The notes: generated from the sequence alone by a model not told the origin. 64,000 nt of DNA from Hydractinia symbiolongicarpus (GCF_029227915.1 NC_079877.1:21723851-21787850); one strand, 5' to 3'; positions 9,600 to 20,084 are shown, numbered from the stretch's first letter. Made by a program: numbers and translations.

Positions 9600-10015
9600 G
9601 ACCCCCGGCAGGCAGGGCAGAAATTGGTCTTTCGGGTCTTATATTCGATAGGCTGTGTTTCAAACGATAGCTTACCATCCAGGAAACGAAGTACTTTGCG
9701 GTACCTCTTGACGAGTCGTGCCTTCTCCTGGCTGACAGGGCTGGGTCCTGGGTTAAAAAAGGTATCTTGATCGGTGTCTTTAAAATCTCGGCGTACCGAA
9801 TTACGATGTCGTATGTGAATAAGGTATAGGGAGGCAAGTAAAACTCGTCTATTCTGATGGGGTCTACTTCGTCGTAGATATCACGGTCTTGCATTTGTTT
9901 TTGGCACGCTGCCCCTTCGCCTTATCCAAGCAACCTATGAAACTTTTCGTTTGACTATTCCCCCTGATTCTATACTTGTCCGGGGAAAGATAGTGTTTAC
10001 ATTTTGAGCATTTCT
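9600..10015 (-). pseudogene. Zinc-knuckle plus zinc-ribbon protein, broken
   Basis: Starts near 10015 with K-C-S-K-C-K-H-Y-L-S-P-D-K-Y, the same knuckle module as at 61445 and 62416; its initiating ATG is not in frame. A middle part with E-V-D-P-I and L-F-T-Y-D-I-V-I-R-Y-A-E matches 61083-61445, and the end should be a C-x2-C zinc ribbon (C-P-A-C-R-G-S-L in copy 2), here out of frame. Possibly a late-transcription or DNA-binding factor. Confidence 0.5.
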
Positions 10016-10079
10016 TCTATATTTGTATTTACCCTTGGGGCTAACACAAATTTTTACTGTTTTTTTCGGAGGTATCAAT

Positions 10080-10342
10080 TTATTTAGGCTTCGGGACTAT
10101 GGACGCGGGGATCCACCCTTTCTCCACAGCCATTTCACGACTTGCTCTCCCTGTTGCAAAATAGGCCACCATCTTAAGGACATCGTTTGTATCCATCTTG
10201 GATACATCTTGGATGGTCTTGTTATACCCAGAAACTTTTTACCTGCCAGGGCATAGGCAAATGTGAAAGATAGATCCACGACGGTTTCATATAGCATGTC
10301 CAGAAGCTCCTTTTCTTTTGGGGTTACGTTGCTTGTACTCAT
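10080..10342 (-). pseudogene. Conserved 84-residue viral protein, frameshifted
   Basis: ATG 10342 in TTAGTG/AAATAA context (M-S-T-S-N-V-T-P-K-E-K-E). Strongly similar to the intact gene at 62466-62720. The frame is lost after about residue 45 near a repeated GGATAC/TGGATG stretch, and the C-terminus (A-S-I-V-P-K-P-K) is in another frame ending at 10080. Gly/Ala/Leu-rich helices suggest a small membrane or capsid cement protein. Family unknown. Confidence 0.55.
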
Positions 10343-10370
10343 TTATTTAGTGTAATTTTTTGAAAAAATT

Positions 10371-10606
10371 CAATGCATCTTGAAGATGTCAATCTGAGGC
10401 TGAGATTTCCCCTGCTGAGGCTCTGGATGAGTCGCTGGCTTGTGAGATTCTCCATCATTTTTGCCTCTACAAACTTTGTACCAGACGCCTACTCCTACCG
10501 CTAATACGGCTAGTGTTCCTACACCGTACATGTAGACTGACTGTACGGAACTGGCCTCAGAAGAGGTTTTGACTGTAGGTTCTACAGTACCCTCTTGTTA
10601 TTTCAT
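10371..10606 (-). pseudogene. Small single-pass membrane protein, early stop
   Basis: ATG 10606 lies in TTTAAATAAAATG; codon 3 is TAA. After that the frame is open to 10371. The membrane segment (V-Y-M-Y-G-V-G-T-L-A-V-L-A-V-G-V-G-V-W-Y) and the end (H-P-E-P-Q-Q-G-K then D-I-F-K-M) match the 116-residue gene at 62727-63077, but the basic G-R-V-A-A segment of that gene is missing here and appears in the neighbour at 10626-10763. Confidence 0.55.
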
Positions 10607-10625
10607 TTTATTTAAATTCAAAAAT

Positions 10626-10763
10626 TTAAATAAATCGGTTCCATTCGGCAAGTCGCCTGGCAGCAGCAACTCTTCCCGACTGCTTTTTGTTTAATTCAAC
10701 AATTTTTTCTGTGGCCTCAGGTGGTTGCTGCTGATTGATAATAACACTACACACGCTACTCAT
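10626..10763 (-). pseudogene. Chimeric remnant of two adjacent viral genes
   Basis: 45 codons from ATG 10763. The first part (M-S-S-V-C-S-V-I-I-N-Q-Q-Q) matches the gene at 63105-63401, but after G-R-V-A it continues as A-A-R-R-L-A-E-W-N-R, which belongs to the other gene (62727-63077). Both parent genes share a G-R-V-A-x3-R-L-A segment, so the remnant looks like the product of recombination there. It overlaps the upstream gene by 8 bases (ATGAGTAG). Confidence 0.5.
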
Positions 10764-10971
10764 CTTTGTTCTTCTTAGCCTCCGCTCCATCCTCTTTTTT
10801 GCTCATATGCTTCATGGTATGACTAACAACCAAAATTGGAGCTAGACATCTACCAATTGTAGAGTAAACCAGTATACCGAGGTCTGCCATAGCGTCCCGG
10901 ATTATAGGGTCTTCTTCAACATTTTTTCGGAGGCCCTCGTCATTGTCGATTTCCACAAAATTTCCAATCAA
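10756..10971 (-). CDS. Conserved small viral protein, 71 codons
   Basis: Open to 10756. Copy 2 (63419-63616) starts at the same place with ATG, but here the codon is TTG, so the start may be lost. Core: E-E-D-P-I-I-R-D-A-M-A-D-L-G-I-L-V-Y with a weakly hydrophobic helix, then a Lys/Glu-rich tail. The reading frame in this copy shows the true C-terminus (K-K-N-K-D-E), which copy 2 has lost by frameshift. Function unknown. Confidence 0.5.
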   Translation of the reverse strand: MIGNFVEIDNDEGLRKNVEEDPIIRDAMADLGILVYSTIGRCLAPILVVSHTMKHMSKKEDGAEAKKNKDE

Positions 10972-10973
10972 AT

Positions 10974-11320
10974 TTACTGCAGATTGACTACGTGAGTAGT
11001 CAACGCCTTGGCTGCTTTCGCTCCCTTCTCTTGAAGCTCACGTTGTACGTACTCGGCGTGTACCTTCTCGACAACCTCATCGGGAGCCTTCTCAACAAAC
11101 CCCTCCGTACATTTTTTCGGTAGGAGATGTCCTTTACCTTTCCTCAGGGCCCCCTTCAGGACCTGGTGTTTATCGGTGGGTTTCTCACATGCTCAAAACT
11201 TTCTTCTGCAAGCTGACTCATTCTCTTTATTGTACGGCGATATCGAAAAAAACAAAACGCGATCAGGGCATACGGTAGAAGTATAGCGATGGACACGGGC
11301 TAGCGTGGAAACTTGGTCCT
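10974..11320 (-). pseudogene. Viral membrane-anchored protein, frameshifted
   Basis: Matches 63634-63969 of copy 2. The C-terminal 60 codons are well kept (R-K-G-K-G-H-L-L-P-K-K-C-T-E-G-F-V), ending H-V-V-N-L-Q at 10974. The N-terminal membrane helix lies out of frame near 11230-11300, and a stop interrupts the middle. Function unknown; a type I membrane topology with a basic inner tail is likely. Confidence 0.5.
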
Positions 11321-11349
11321 GCTGCACGAGCCTCTTATCATCCGCCCTC

Positions 11350-13205
11350 TTAAATGCTAACTTTTTCACCTGTTTGGTGTATACCTGATGGTTCTTGTTC
11401 TAAAATAAGACCTGACTTTTGTATATATCAGCGCCCTCCTCCAAGCATCGCCTATAGTCGTCGAAGTGATGGACGTCTTCGTAACGCATCTTTTAACGCC
11501 CTTCGTGTTCCTGTCACCGCCCTCTTTTCTAAGGCTCCCGTAGGCATACAGTTTTGCCCTCAGTGTTATAAACTCCGTCATTATTTTTCCACCTGGCTCG
11601 TCCTTCATTAGACCTACCACTTTTTTGTGCTTACCAATGGGAAGAGGTCTCCCATCATCTGGATTATAGGCACTCGTATCGGAACGGTCCTCAACATCCT
11701 GCGCAATGTCACGATAAAAATCTTCTGTTCGGATGTGGTACACAAAGGATTCCGTGTCCATGTAACAGAGCTGCAGCTTGCTACCATATTTGTAGAAATC
11801 CTTCTCAAACTCGTTTTTTGCATTTGTTCTCAACATCGTGTTGTAATCTATGCACCCCTTAAGCCATGGCTTTTGATTAAACTAGATGACTCTATGCACT
11901 TTCTTCAGCTCAAGCCCATGCTTTATAGCTTCGTGGAGAGCTCTGATATGCACCACATACCCACGCTTGTCTTTTAAATTTGGTACCAATTTTTCGATTT
12001 TGTTGAACGTCGTGCGTTCTGGTAAAAATGGTAACTCATTATGGGTATCATGTAACCTCTCGGGGTAGTCAATATCAACCTCCAAAATGTACCCGTACTT
12101 GTTCTTTTCGATAAGTTTCGCAATTCGCCTTTCAGTAAATGCCTCGACGTTGGAGATCCATTTGAAGCCATCTGTTGGGATATCTTGACACATTGCCCAT
12201 CCGTATAGGTTATTGGCATCTAGGTACTGCAGGTAGGAGGATTCATCATCCGGGTTATACTGACCTCATATATACTTGTTGTTTGCCTTGGCATAGCGAT
12301 GTACCGCCTGGGTTATACCTCCCGGATACCTTTTTCCATCATCAATAGCATGTTGGGATTCGTAAGGAGCTCTAACCTAATTCCGGTATACTTGAGTGCT
12401 GCTTTCCATGCCAGGCCAGGTGCGGAGTAAAAGTGCGCAGGATCAAGCTTGTAGTTTGTCAAGCACACGTCTCGAAACGTTTTAAAAACGTCGGCCAATA
12501 GCAGGACGTCCGTGGTGAGGTACACATCGTGATAGTCTCCCATAGTGACGTTATCACCTTCTGGAGTTATGCAATTCCATTTCTTTTTCGCATATTCACA
12601 ATCCTCATCACTAATCTTCTTCATATTCAGCTTGCTGTAAAAAGCATCCTTAGGAGGTAGCTCCCACTCTTCAAATCGATGCCATCCATCCATGTACTCA
12701 TACGGGTATACGCCTTTTCGAAGCATTAGTCGAAAAGTATTATCTTTATCGATGAATTTTACCATTGATGGTACGTTCGCCTTCAGCTTTTCTTGACTTA
12801 ATTGCTTCATAGTTTCCAACTTACAAATTTTACACCAAAATCTTGCTATATAGTCGGCATTTATACTTTGGAATTTTAGACATTTTTCTGTACAATGTTG
12901 ACATTTCATGTCACCAGCGTTTGTTCAAATGAGGTCGCTTGCCAATTTATCCAGGCTTGATGCCATAAATCTACAGCTGTCAATAAACCTGATTTCTATC
13001 TTCTTGTACAATTCTCCGCCACCATGCCCCATACCTGTAAGAGGTATCTTGATTTTAACATTGCAGCTGATATATTTTTCAGTATTTTCAGCTATGCAAC
13101 CAATGTCCTGGGTATTATACTTTTCCCCCAATTCCCGGATAAACAGGTGGGCGTCGTAGCTACTTAAATTATGGAAGATGACAAGTATATGACTAGGTAT
13201 TAAAT
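11350..13205 (-). pseudogene. polB: Family-B DNA polymerase (protein-primed type), truncated and internally deleted
   Basis: Replicates the element. Read from 13205 down: exonuclease motif F-H-N-L-S-S-Y-D-A-H, then F-I-D-S-C-R-F-M, a Cys-rich insert (C-Q-H-C and C-K-I-C), R-K-G-V-Y-P-Y-E-Y-M-D, palm motif A as Y-L-D-A-N-N-L-Y-G, and motif C as Y-M-D-T-E-S-F. Defects: the part before the FHNL motif is missing; in-frame stop at 12925; frame change near 12310; stop near 11880; motif B is absent because about 70-80 residues between E-F-E-K-D-F-Y-K and motif C are gone. Motif C has Glu in place of the second Asp. Clearly dead. Confidence 0.85.
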
Positions 13206-13760
13206 AATAAATAATATTAAATAAACTCTAGAAGCTTTTACCCAGTTATGAGGTAATGTCATCTCATACTCCTCAATTTCACCATCCTTCTGTGGCTCTA
13301 CCCAAACAGCTCTTGTCCAATACATTATTATTTTCAAGACTATTATGAAATATTATGTTATAAATCAATTTCAACACAAGGTGTTCCAAAAAATTATATC
13401 TACACAAAGAAGGTATTTTGAACAAATTATCCGTTAACCAAAAAACGTTTGGTTCTGTATTTCCTGTATAAAGTTTCCGAAAAAGCTTTACATATCTACC
13501 TTAAGTTGCTTAATTCTCGTGAGGTTCAAACAGAAGCCTTAACGAAGATTAACTTAATGTTTACCATTTAATATTCCATACAGTGTAAGTTAACATGAAC
13601 AATAATGAAGAACGACTATTAACATAAACCAAGCAATTATAAGAAAAAAATGTACAGTACACCATATCATGTAACTACAAATTTGTTCCTTCTATATAAG
13701 TTCCTTCTCTGTCTGGAATGGCAACAATTTTTTTATCAATGTCACTTTTTAAAATAGTGT
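13206..13760. other. Non-coding junction DNA
   Basis: AT-rich stretch between the viral break and the next relic. It starts with TAAATAATAAATAATATTAAATAA-like simple sequence. A short part near 13230-13330 looks like degenerate coding sequence but I cannot assign it. No terminal repeat of the virus is visible. Confidence 0.4.
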
Positions 13761-13763
13761 GGA

Positions 13764-14442
13764 TTACAAACTCACTGTTTTTTGCAGGAAACAGATTTTG
13801 AGGACTTTCGAGTTGAGAGGCTCAGTAAATAAGGATGATGATCTTTGGAAGCAATACAATTTTGGAACGACATGGTCTGCCTCATGTTCCAACCCAACAA
13901 CCTCACCAATTTTATTGCTTCTTAGAAGAAACCAAGAATTCCGATCACCACCAATGGCTGGTTTTATTGTAGTTTGCAGGTTTTTTGATTGGTAACCCAT
14001 ATCACTTATTTCCATATCCTTTATACGTTTTATGACCTGTGAAAGTGTCTGGTGATTTTTTCGTACCATTCTTTTGATCCTTTGCATAAAGTTTTCAAAG
14101 AGAAAATGCGGATAACTTTTGAAGCCCACATTGTAAATTGTCAACATCCTGGTGAATGTGAATTAAAGAATGAACGTTGTATGATACAAAGCAGTCTCCA
14201 TAAATTCCTGAAGAAGTATCAACAAACCATTTTAAAAGATGTTTAGCAAAATTTAACAGTTCTAGATGTTTTTCATCATTGTGTTTAAAGGAGAGCATGA
14301 TAGTAATTGAAACACTTAGGCTCATAAAATGATTATAAACTTTTTTGGAGACTATTCCTTTCATAACAAACATCCCAGTATACAACAAAAAACTGCTTAA
14401 ATTTGGTGGCCTTCCATTTTTGTAAGTCTGACACTTTTGCAA
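13764..14442 (-). pseudogene. DNA-transposon relic (DUF4218-like, CACTA/EnSpm type)
   Basis: Two overlapping minus-strand frames (14095-14442 and 13764-14147) form one product. The first has F-L-L-Y-T-G-M-F-V-M-K-G-I-V, later Y-N-V-H-S-L-I-H-I-H-Q-D-V; the second continues with R-I-K-R-M-V-R-K and Q-V-I-K-R-I. This succession is typical of the DUF4218 region of CACTA-like transposases. Frameshift near 14100. Its upstream end is cut by the first Helitron copy. Confidence 0.5.
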
Positions 14443-14972
14443 AGTGGATAAAATTTCTTTGATAAAGTCTATAAAACATCGTCTATAAATTTGTTCTGTA
14501 AATTACCAAACTTTGACGTTAAAGCAATATTGACGTCAAAGGAAAGTATATTAAGATTAGTGAAGCCATTGCATTGCACTTTTAAATTTAAGGCTAAATA
14601 ACTTGGAAACGGGTGGAAATAACTGACGTCATCTCCTGCGTAGGTAACTAGGGACCACCTTTGACCAATTTGGGTAAGTTTCCCAAACCTGGGTCCCTGA
14701 ATCCGTTTCGGGAATGGACGGGTTGATGACGTCATCAAAAAACCTTCAAACCCTAATATCTCTGCAACCGTTTGTCAAAAATACACGATCCTATACATTT
14801 TCTTGATCAGCGTTTCAAGATCTATACGATGAAGGCAACAGGCATACACATTTCTGAAAAAAAAAGTTTTGTGTTCTGACATGTCTCTGCTGACGTCATC
14901 AAAATTTAAATGACGGCTATTTTTCTCTGTTATCCTGCCTAAGTGGATTTTTCCACGGGCCTTATCGACTAG
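14425..14972 (+). mobile_element. Non-autonomous Helitron copy A (5' truncated)
   Basis: About 548 bases, over 90 percent alike to copy B by eye. It ends with the Helitron 3' signature: hairpin GTGGA-TTTT-TCCAC, then 12 bases, then CGACTAG at 14972. The 5' end is missing: homology begins near 14425 inside the DUF4218 relic. No coding capacity. Carries several TGACGTCA palindromes. Confidence 0.7.
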
Positions 14973-15539
14973 TCTATATAATAATAAGCCAGTTCTGTCT
15001 GTCTATCACTTTTGCAAAGTGGATAAAATTGCTTTGATAAAGTCTATAAAACATCGTCTATAAATTTGTTCTGTAAATTACCAAACTCTGACGTTAAAGC
15101 AATATTGACGTCAAAGGAAAGTATATTAAGATTAGTGAAGCAATTGCATTGCAGTTTTAAATTTAAGGCTAAATAACTTGGAAACGGGTGGAAATAACTG
15201 ACGTCATCTCCTGCGTAGGTAACTAGGGACCACCTGGGATCAATTTGGGTAAGTTTCCCAAACCTGGGTCCCGAATTCGTTTCGGAATGGACGGGTTAAT
15301 GTCATAAAAAACCTTCAAACCCTAATATCTCTGCATCCGTTTGTCACAAGTACACGATCCTATACATTTTCTTGATCAGCGTTTCAAGATCTATACGATG
15401 AAAGCAACAGGCATACACATTTCTGTAAAAAAAATTTGTGTTCTGACATGTCTCTGCTGACGTCATCAAAATTTAAATGACGGCTGTTTTTCTCTGTTAT
15501 CCTGCCTAAGTGGATTTTTCCACGGACCTTATCGACTAG
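14973..15539 (+). mobile_element. Non-autonomous Helitron copy B, complete
   Basis: 567 bases. Begins TCTATATAATAATAAGCC (5' TC) immediately after the CTAG of copy A, and ends with the same GTGGA/TCCAC hairpin and CTAG at 15536-15539. Head-to-tail with A and C without spacer. Confidence 0.75.
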
Positions 15540-16281
15540 CCTATATAATAATACGCTAAGTGTGTCTGTGTGTCTGTAACAGGCAAAGTGGATGTCTTCA
15601 TTTTCCTTTGATGTTGCCGAAAAATGCATGTCCAATATGTTAAATTTTCTGATGTTACGGCGCGAAACTTTTAACGTTAAAATAATATTAACGTCAAAGG
15701 GAAGTATATATACTAAATTAATAAAACCATTATAGTGCACCTAAAACTTTGAGGCCAAATAACTTGGAAACGAGGTGGTGAAGTCAATGATTTTTCACGG
15801 GTGGGTAACTAGGGACCACTTGGGACCAATTTGGGTAAGTTTCCCAAACCTGGGTCCCCGAATCCGTTTTGGAATGGACGGGTTGATGACGTCATCAAAA
15901 AACTTTAAAGCACAATATTTCCGTAACCGTTTGTCAAAAGTACATTATCCTATACATTTTCTTGATCAGCGTTTGAAGATCTATAAGATGAAGGCAATAG
16001 GTATACAAATTTTCAAAAAAAATTTTTAGGTTTTGGCGGGCCAATGATGACGTCAGCAAAATTTTTAATCCCTTATATCTCCTTTGACGTTCCCCGAAAA
16101 CATATCCTATACATTGTTTTGATCAGCGTTTCAATATCTACACATTACAATCAAAAAATAAAATGAATTTCGCCAATTTTTTAGGAATTTGCACTGCTGA
16201 CGTCAGCAAAATATCTAAAACAACCTATTTTTCCATTGTCCATCTGTCTAAGTGGATTTTTCCACGGGCCTTATCGACTAG
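15540..16281 (+). mobile_element. Non-autonomous Helitron copy C, diverged
   Basis: 742 bases, starts CCTATATAATAATACGC right after copy B and ends with hairpin plus CGACTAG at 16281. It shares the ends and the middle block (AACTAGGGACCACTTGGGAC) but contains an extra segment of about 170 bases near 16030-16210, so it is a related subfamily rather than a recent duplicate. Confidence 0.7.
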
Positions 16282-16850
16282 TTAAAATAATAATTTAGAA
16301 TGGCATGATACAGAGCAAACCTTTTTAAAATATGACATTATCAGCAAAAGTATTTTTAACAACCAACACAGTGATTTGATGTAACTAAAAAAGACTTGAT
16401 ATACTTTACTATCTGTTATGTAAATGTTTCAAAGAAAATACTTTCGTTGTTTACATAAAAATAGAGTGAGTTCAGAAGTATTATTCAGTTATATTCTAGA
16501 TACTTTTAGCTATATGCATACATATTTTTACTTTTTTTTCTCTCTAGTTTCTTACCTATAGAAAATTTTCAAAAATCTTAAAGATTCATTAAGGAAGTGC
16601 GTAGACAAAAGGAAAGGTTTGTTCAGATCGGGAGCAGTTGCGTTAACAGTTCCAACTTGTAGATACTTTAGAGTTGAGTTGAGCTGGAAATTTAAGTGAT
16701 ATCAAATAGTTCATTTGTCCTATTATCAACATTGCAGTCTCCACAAGATGTTTAGTCGCTTTTCATTATCTCGAATGATGCCAGCTGTGCTAAAAGAAAG
16801 CGTGCTTCTACCAATGAACATATTGACCAATTTCTTGAGAAAATAAAAGC
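16282..16850. other. Non-coding AT-rich DNA
   Basis: No open frame with recognisable content and no clear repeat. Separates the Helitron array from the BESS-motif relic. Confidence 0.4.
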
Positions 16851-16853
16851 ATA

Positions 16854-17030
16854 GATGATAAAATGATGAAATGTATGAAAAAAAATATTGATAATGAAAA
16901 AGATGAGGCAACATTATTTTGTGATAGTCTAATACCAGTACTAAGAGGCAGGGAGAAAAGGCAGTTGAGATTGGCAAACCTGAAAATTCAACAGCTTTTA
17001 TATCATTTGCAGCACGCAGACAATTAGCTG
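16854..17030 (+). pseudogene. BESS-motif fragment (MADF/Harbinger accessory protein type)
   Basis: About 56 codons in one frame: a Lys/Met-rich acidic lead, then F-C-D-S-L-I-P-V-L-R, then L-R-L-A-N-L-K-I-Q-Q-L-L. This is the BESS helix pair that ends MADF-domain proteins, many of which are the second protein of PIF/Harbinger transposons. No MADF domain found upstream. With the fragment at 17470-17680 this suggests a dead Harbinger element. Confidence 0.4.
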
Positions 17031-17469
17031 AATGTATGTTTTTTGTTAAGTTTTCTTTGGAGTTGTAAGACATTTAGTTACAGGGATATGTAAAAAATAT
17101 ATACACTTTTAAATATAGTTTAAAAGAATATTAAAGCTCAAATGTGATAAAATTTGCTGTATACATTCACTTTCCTTATGTACATTTCCAGCTGAATGCA
17201 CTAGTAGAATATATTCTAGGTATCAGATGGTTGCCACATTATTGGGGATACCAGGAATTTTTAGGAATCTTAGATATTATGCTAAGATGGCCTATCCATT
17301 AAAGTGACAAATAAGAGTAATTTAAGAATATATTAGGCTCAGAATTGAAAATTTATTAAAGTATCGAGGCTCAGTAGAAATTAAAGTAAACTTATATGAA
17401 AATAGTGTATATGTAGCATCTAAGTATATATATTTATATCTAACAACGAAAAGGTATTAATCTTAATTA

Positions 17470-17680
17470 TTTATTTTGAGCGAAGTACTAAATGCCATTG
17501 CCAATCAACTGCACCTTCGTTATTGAAGTAATAAGTGAATTGTTCTCGACCCATTTAGCATCTTCACTATAATTATTAGATGTACCAATTTCTAATCTCT
17601 TTCAATTCATTGATATTATTAGCATCTTGTTTCCACTCACCAGCTTTGAATCCGTTAGGTTCATCTTGATCTGTAAGTGG
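17470..17680 (-). pseudogene. Possible PIF/Harbinger transposase C-terminus
   Basis: Minus strand reads D-E-P-N-G-F-K-A-G-E-W-K-Q-D, then after a frame change R-E-Q-F-T-Y-Y-F-N-N-E-G-A-V-D-W-Q-W before a TAA near 17481. The R-x2-F-x2-Y-F-x2-E-G ending is typical of Harbinger transposases. Short and frameshifted; the catalytic core is absent. Confidence 0.3.
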
Positions 17681-17689
17681 TTGTAGACC

Positions 17690-18965
17690 AACCTCATTCC
17701 CAGGGTCTTGTGGCCCCTGAGCCGTTATTACAAAGTGGCCAACAATGACCCTGCAACAGGCTGGTCAAGCTGGTCAAAAATGCTAAGATATACTGGGCAT
17801 TTTTGAAATTCCAAAGATAATGAGATACAAATTTGGCGCTTTCCTTAAAAGCAAGATTTAGAAATGGCGGGAAAAAAAGACACAACAAACTTTTTTTGTC
17901 GATTAAAGCAAAATTATCAGAATATTACTGACTTTAATCTATTTATCTGGCTTAGCTTGATTGTTTAATATTGACAAAAGGCCATTAAGTTAGAAAATGT
18001 TTTGTTCTACTTAACATTCATGAGCTGTAGCTAGCTAGCTGCGCAGTGTACATGGCTAACCTGGAATAAACATATTCAATGGCTATTATTTTCCAGGTGG
18101 GTGATTTTGTTGAGAACACGTTAGGAATTGTATGAGAAGAGCTGGGTGGGTGCACACAAATATTTCTAATACACTGCATAATAGAAAACTTTGTCAAAAT
18201 TTGTGCCATAACAATTTTTTTCTATTTTGAAAATCAAAACTAAGAAGGGACGGGTTGTAATGCTAAATTTATGGATTGTTCTTGCGTCGGGTGAATATAC
18301 TTGACATTTTTTTGATCATTTTCAACAAAAATGACCAACATATTTAAATCCAGCATCAACATTTATGGAATCATACATTTTTCAAGTTTATACTCTGAGT
18401 TAGTGGCAAAACATTTGATGTTTTATAATGAAATGACTACTGATGCTTTTTAATGAAATGGCTATACAAATTAACTGCAGTGAAAATGGTTCACTACAGT
18501 TAATTATTAAACTCTTGTAGTCAAACTCTTATAAAATTTAAAATATAATAAAGCCTGTTCTAATCATATGTTACTCAAAAATTATCATATAAAAAGGTAT
18601 CATATCATGTATATGATTTATGGTGATAAATCAAAATGTGCAACTTATTTTCTCCAAATTTTTTTTTTTTGTATTTTCTTTTAAAATGATCATAACCGAG
18701 AACCAAGAATTAAAACTCTATTCCTACCAATTTAAAATATAAACTTTTGCCTTGTTGTTCTTAATTGTATATACCTTATTACACGAAATTAACGCTGTGT
18801 GGTTATTAACGCGGTTAAAAATAACAGGTCATTAATTAACGCGGTTGCTTGAGAAGACCTAGTTTAAGTGTGTGGAAATTAACGCGGTTAGGGGCAAGTT
18901 TTGACAATTTTCATGTGACTAAACATTTTTTATTCAACAAAAATTCAATGTAAAATTTAGTAGAA
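17690..18965. other. Non-coding DNA with short TTAACGCGGTT repeats
   Basis: No gene seen. Between 18782 and 18896 the 10-mer TTAACGCGGT recurs three times (plus a degraded TTAACGCTGTG unit), spaced by 40-60 bases; it resembles clustered protein-binding sites or a decayed satellite. A CCAGGGTCTTGT block at 17698 recurs at 27707, so it belongs to an unnamed dispersed repeat. Confidence 0.4.
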
Positions 18966-18969
18966 ATGT

Positions 18970-19161
18970 CTACTCCATAGCATCGAATGGGTTCAAATGA
19001 ACATAATTTGTACCCATTTCCCGAGTATTTTCAACGGCGGCGGTAATACCAGCACTTTGCCTACCATATTTTATAATACTAACTCCTTTCTTTGATTGGA
19101 GGAACTCGTACGCCTCGACCATCACTTTGGCATGATACGGTTTCAACGTAGACAACTTCAA
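18970..19161 (-). pseudogene. Possible pogo/Tigger-type transposase tail
   Basis: 63 codons, open: S-T-L-K-P-Y-H-A-K-V-M-V-E-A-Y-E-F-L and K-S-A-G-I-like R-Q-S-A-G-I-T-A-A-V. The K-P-x-H-A-x2-[VL]-V motif followed by a G-I helix resembles the end of DDE_1 transposases. No catalytic part is present. It stops a few bases from the plus-strand gene at 19169, so two unrelated fragments are joined here. Confidence 0.3.
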
Positions 19162-19168
19162 ATCTACT

Positions 19169-19520
19169 TTGATTGAAGTTATGGTAGATACACATTTTAA
19201 ATTTTTCGCTGCACTTAGAGGTTTTCATGTTTACTGCAACACTGTTAATTGGGAGCTGTATGTTGAGCAAAAAATATCTTTTAAGCGTGAACACAATAAC
19301 AAGTACGATAAGTTTGCGGTGGCTGGACAAGCGCTCTTGAGAGATCGATTAGGAGAAATAATGGGTTAGACATATTCCTAGAGAACTTTCCCGTTATACT
19401 TGGTATGCTATGGCAGGAGGAGCGAAATTCAAAGCTTTTGTTAATGATGCAAAACAGAGGCCATCCCCTTACTTCAGGGTGGGCTTGAAATACAAATCAA
19501 AATGATATGAACGTCTCCAG
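19169..19520 (+). pseudogene. HIRAN-like domain protein, frameshifted
   Basis: First 66 codons open: G-F-H-V-Y-C-N-T-V-N-W, then F-K-R-E-H-N-N-K-Y-D-K-F-A-V-A-G. The remainder follows in another frame as I-P-R-E-L-S-R-Y-T-W-Y-A and G-A-K-F-K-A. Conserved R-E-x-x-N-x-x-D-x-x-A-V plus H-I-P-R-E-L-S is the HIRAN-type core found in many invertebrate stand-alone proteins. The frame break is near 19365-19372. Confidence 0.45.
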
Positions 19521-20084
19521 GAATTAAATTCTGTCATACTGAGGCTGGGCATTTCTTAACATTTTTAAGATTTTTTTTAAAAATTTCTTATTGAAAAAAA
19601 CCCTGCGTATTTTCAATTACAGGTCAAGAAGCAACACAATTTTTTTACTGAAGTTACATCCTGAAAAATTTATTCTAAAAATAACAGTCTTTTTTTTCTC
19701 AACGAAAATAGTGTTTTAAAACAAAGAAAAGAGAAGAATAAAAAGTAAGACAGTTTTGGCCTAGAAGCATTTTGCTAGTAAAATTGAAGCCGGTCAAAAA
19801 TAGGAAAAAAAACGTGTATACAACCAGCTAATCTAGCAAACTTGTGGATTACAACAGGTTAACACCTAGTATTTTATAAACGATTTTCAGGTTATAATTT
19901 ATTTAGGAGTGGGAGGTAAGCTGTTTTAAGTGCATGTTTCAATTAAAATTATATAGCGTCACATACTTTTTAACTTGATTTTGTGAGGTATTGGTATTTT
20001 AGCAGACATAAGTTTGTTAATTTTTGCTATTGAAACAAAAAATTACAATGAATTTCTTTTCTTTTTTTAGGTTCGACAACCGTG
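19521..20084. other. Non-coding DNA before the Helentron
   Basis: AT-rich, T-tract rich, with no coding content recognised. The 5' end of the Helentron must lie here or at about 20070, but I could not place it. Confidence 0.4.

Larger units (their letters stand above)
1..13205. mobile_element. Maverick/Polinton (adintovirus-like) endogenous virus, copy 1, degenerate
   Basis: The assignment rests on the joint presence of an rve integrase, a family-B polymerase with viral-type motifs, an A32-like ATPase and a probable jelly-roll capsid gene, packed with little spacing on both strands. Left limit lies outside the window (the first gene is already open at base 3). The right limit is a break inside the polymerase N-terminal region at about 13205, not a terminal repeat. 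Most genes carry stops or frameshifts. The copy is colinear with a second one starting near 58663. Confidence 0.85.

Noticed and set aside
13206-13330. Right terminus of viral copy 1
   Set aside because: The polymerase frame is simply cut at about 13205; there is no repeat or target duplication that matches the end of copy 2.
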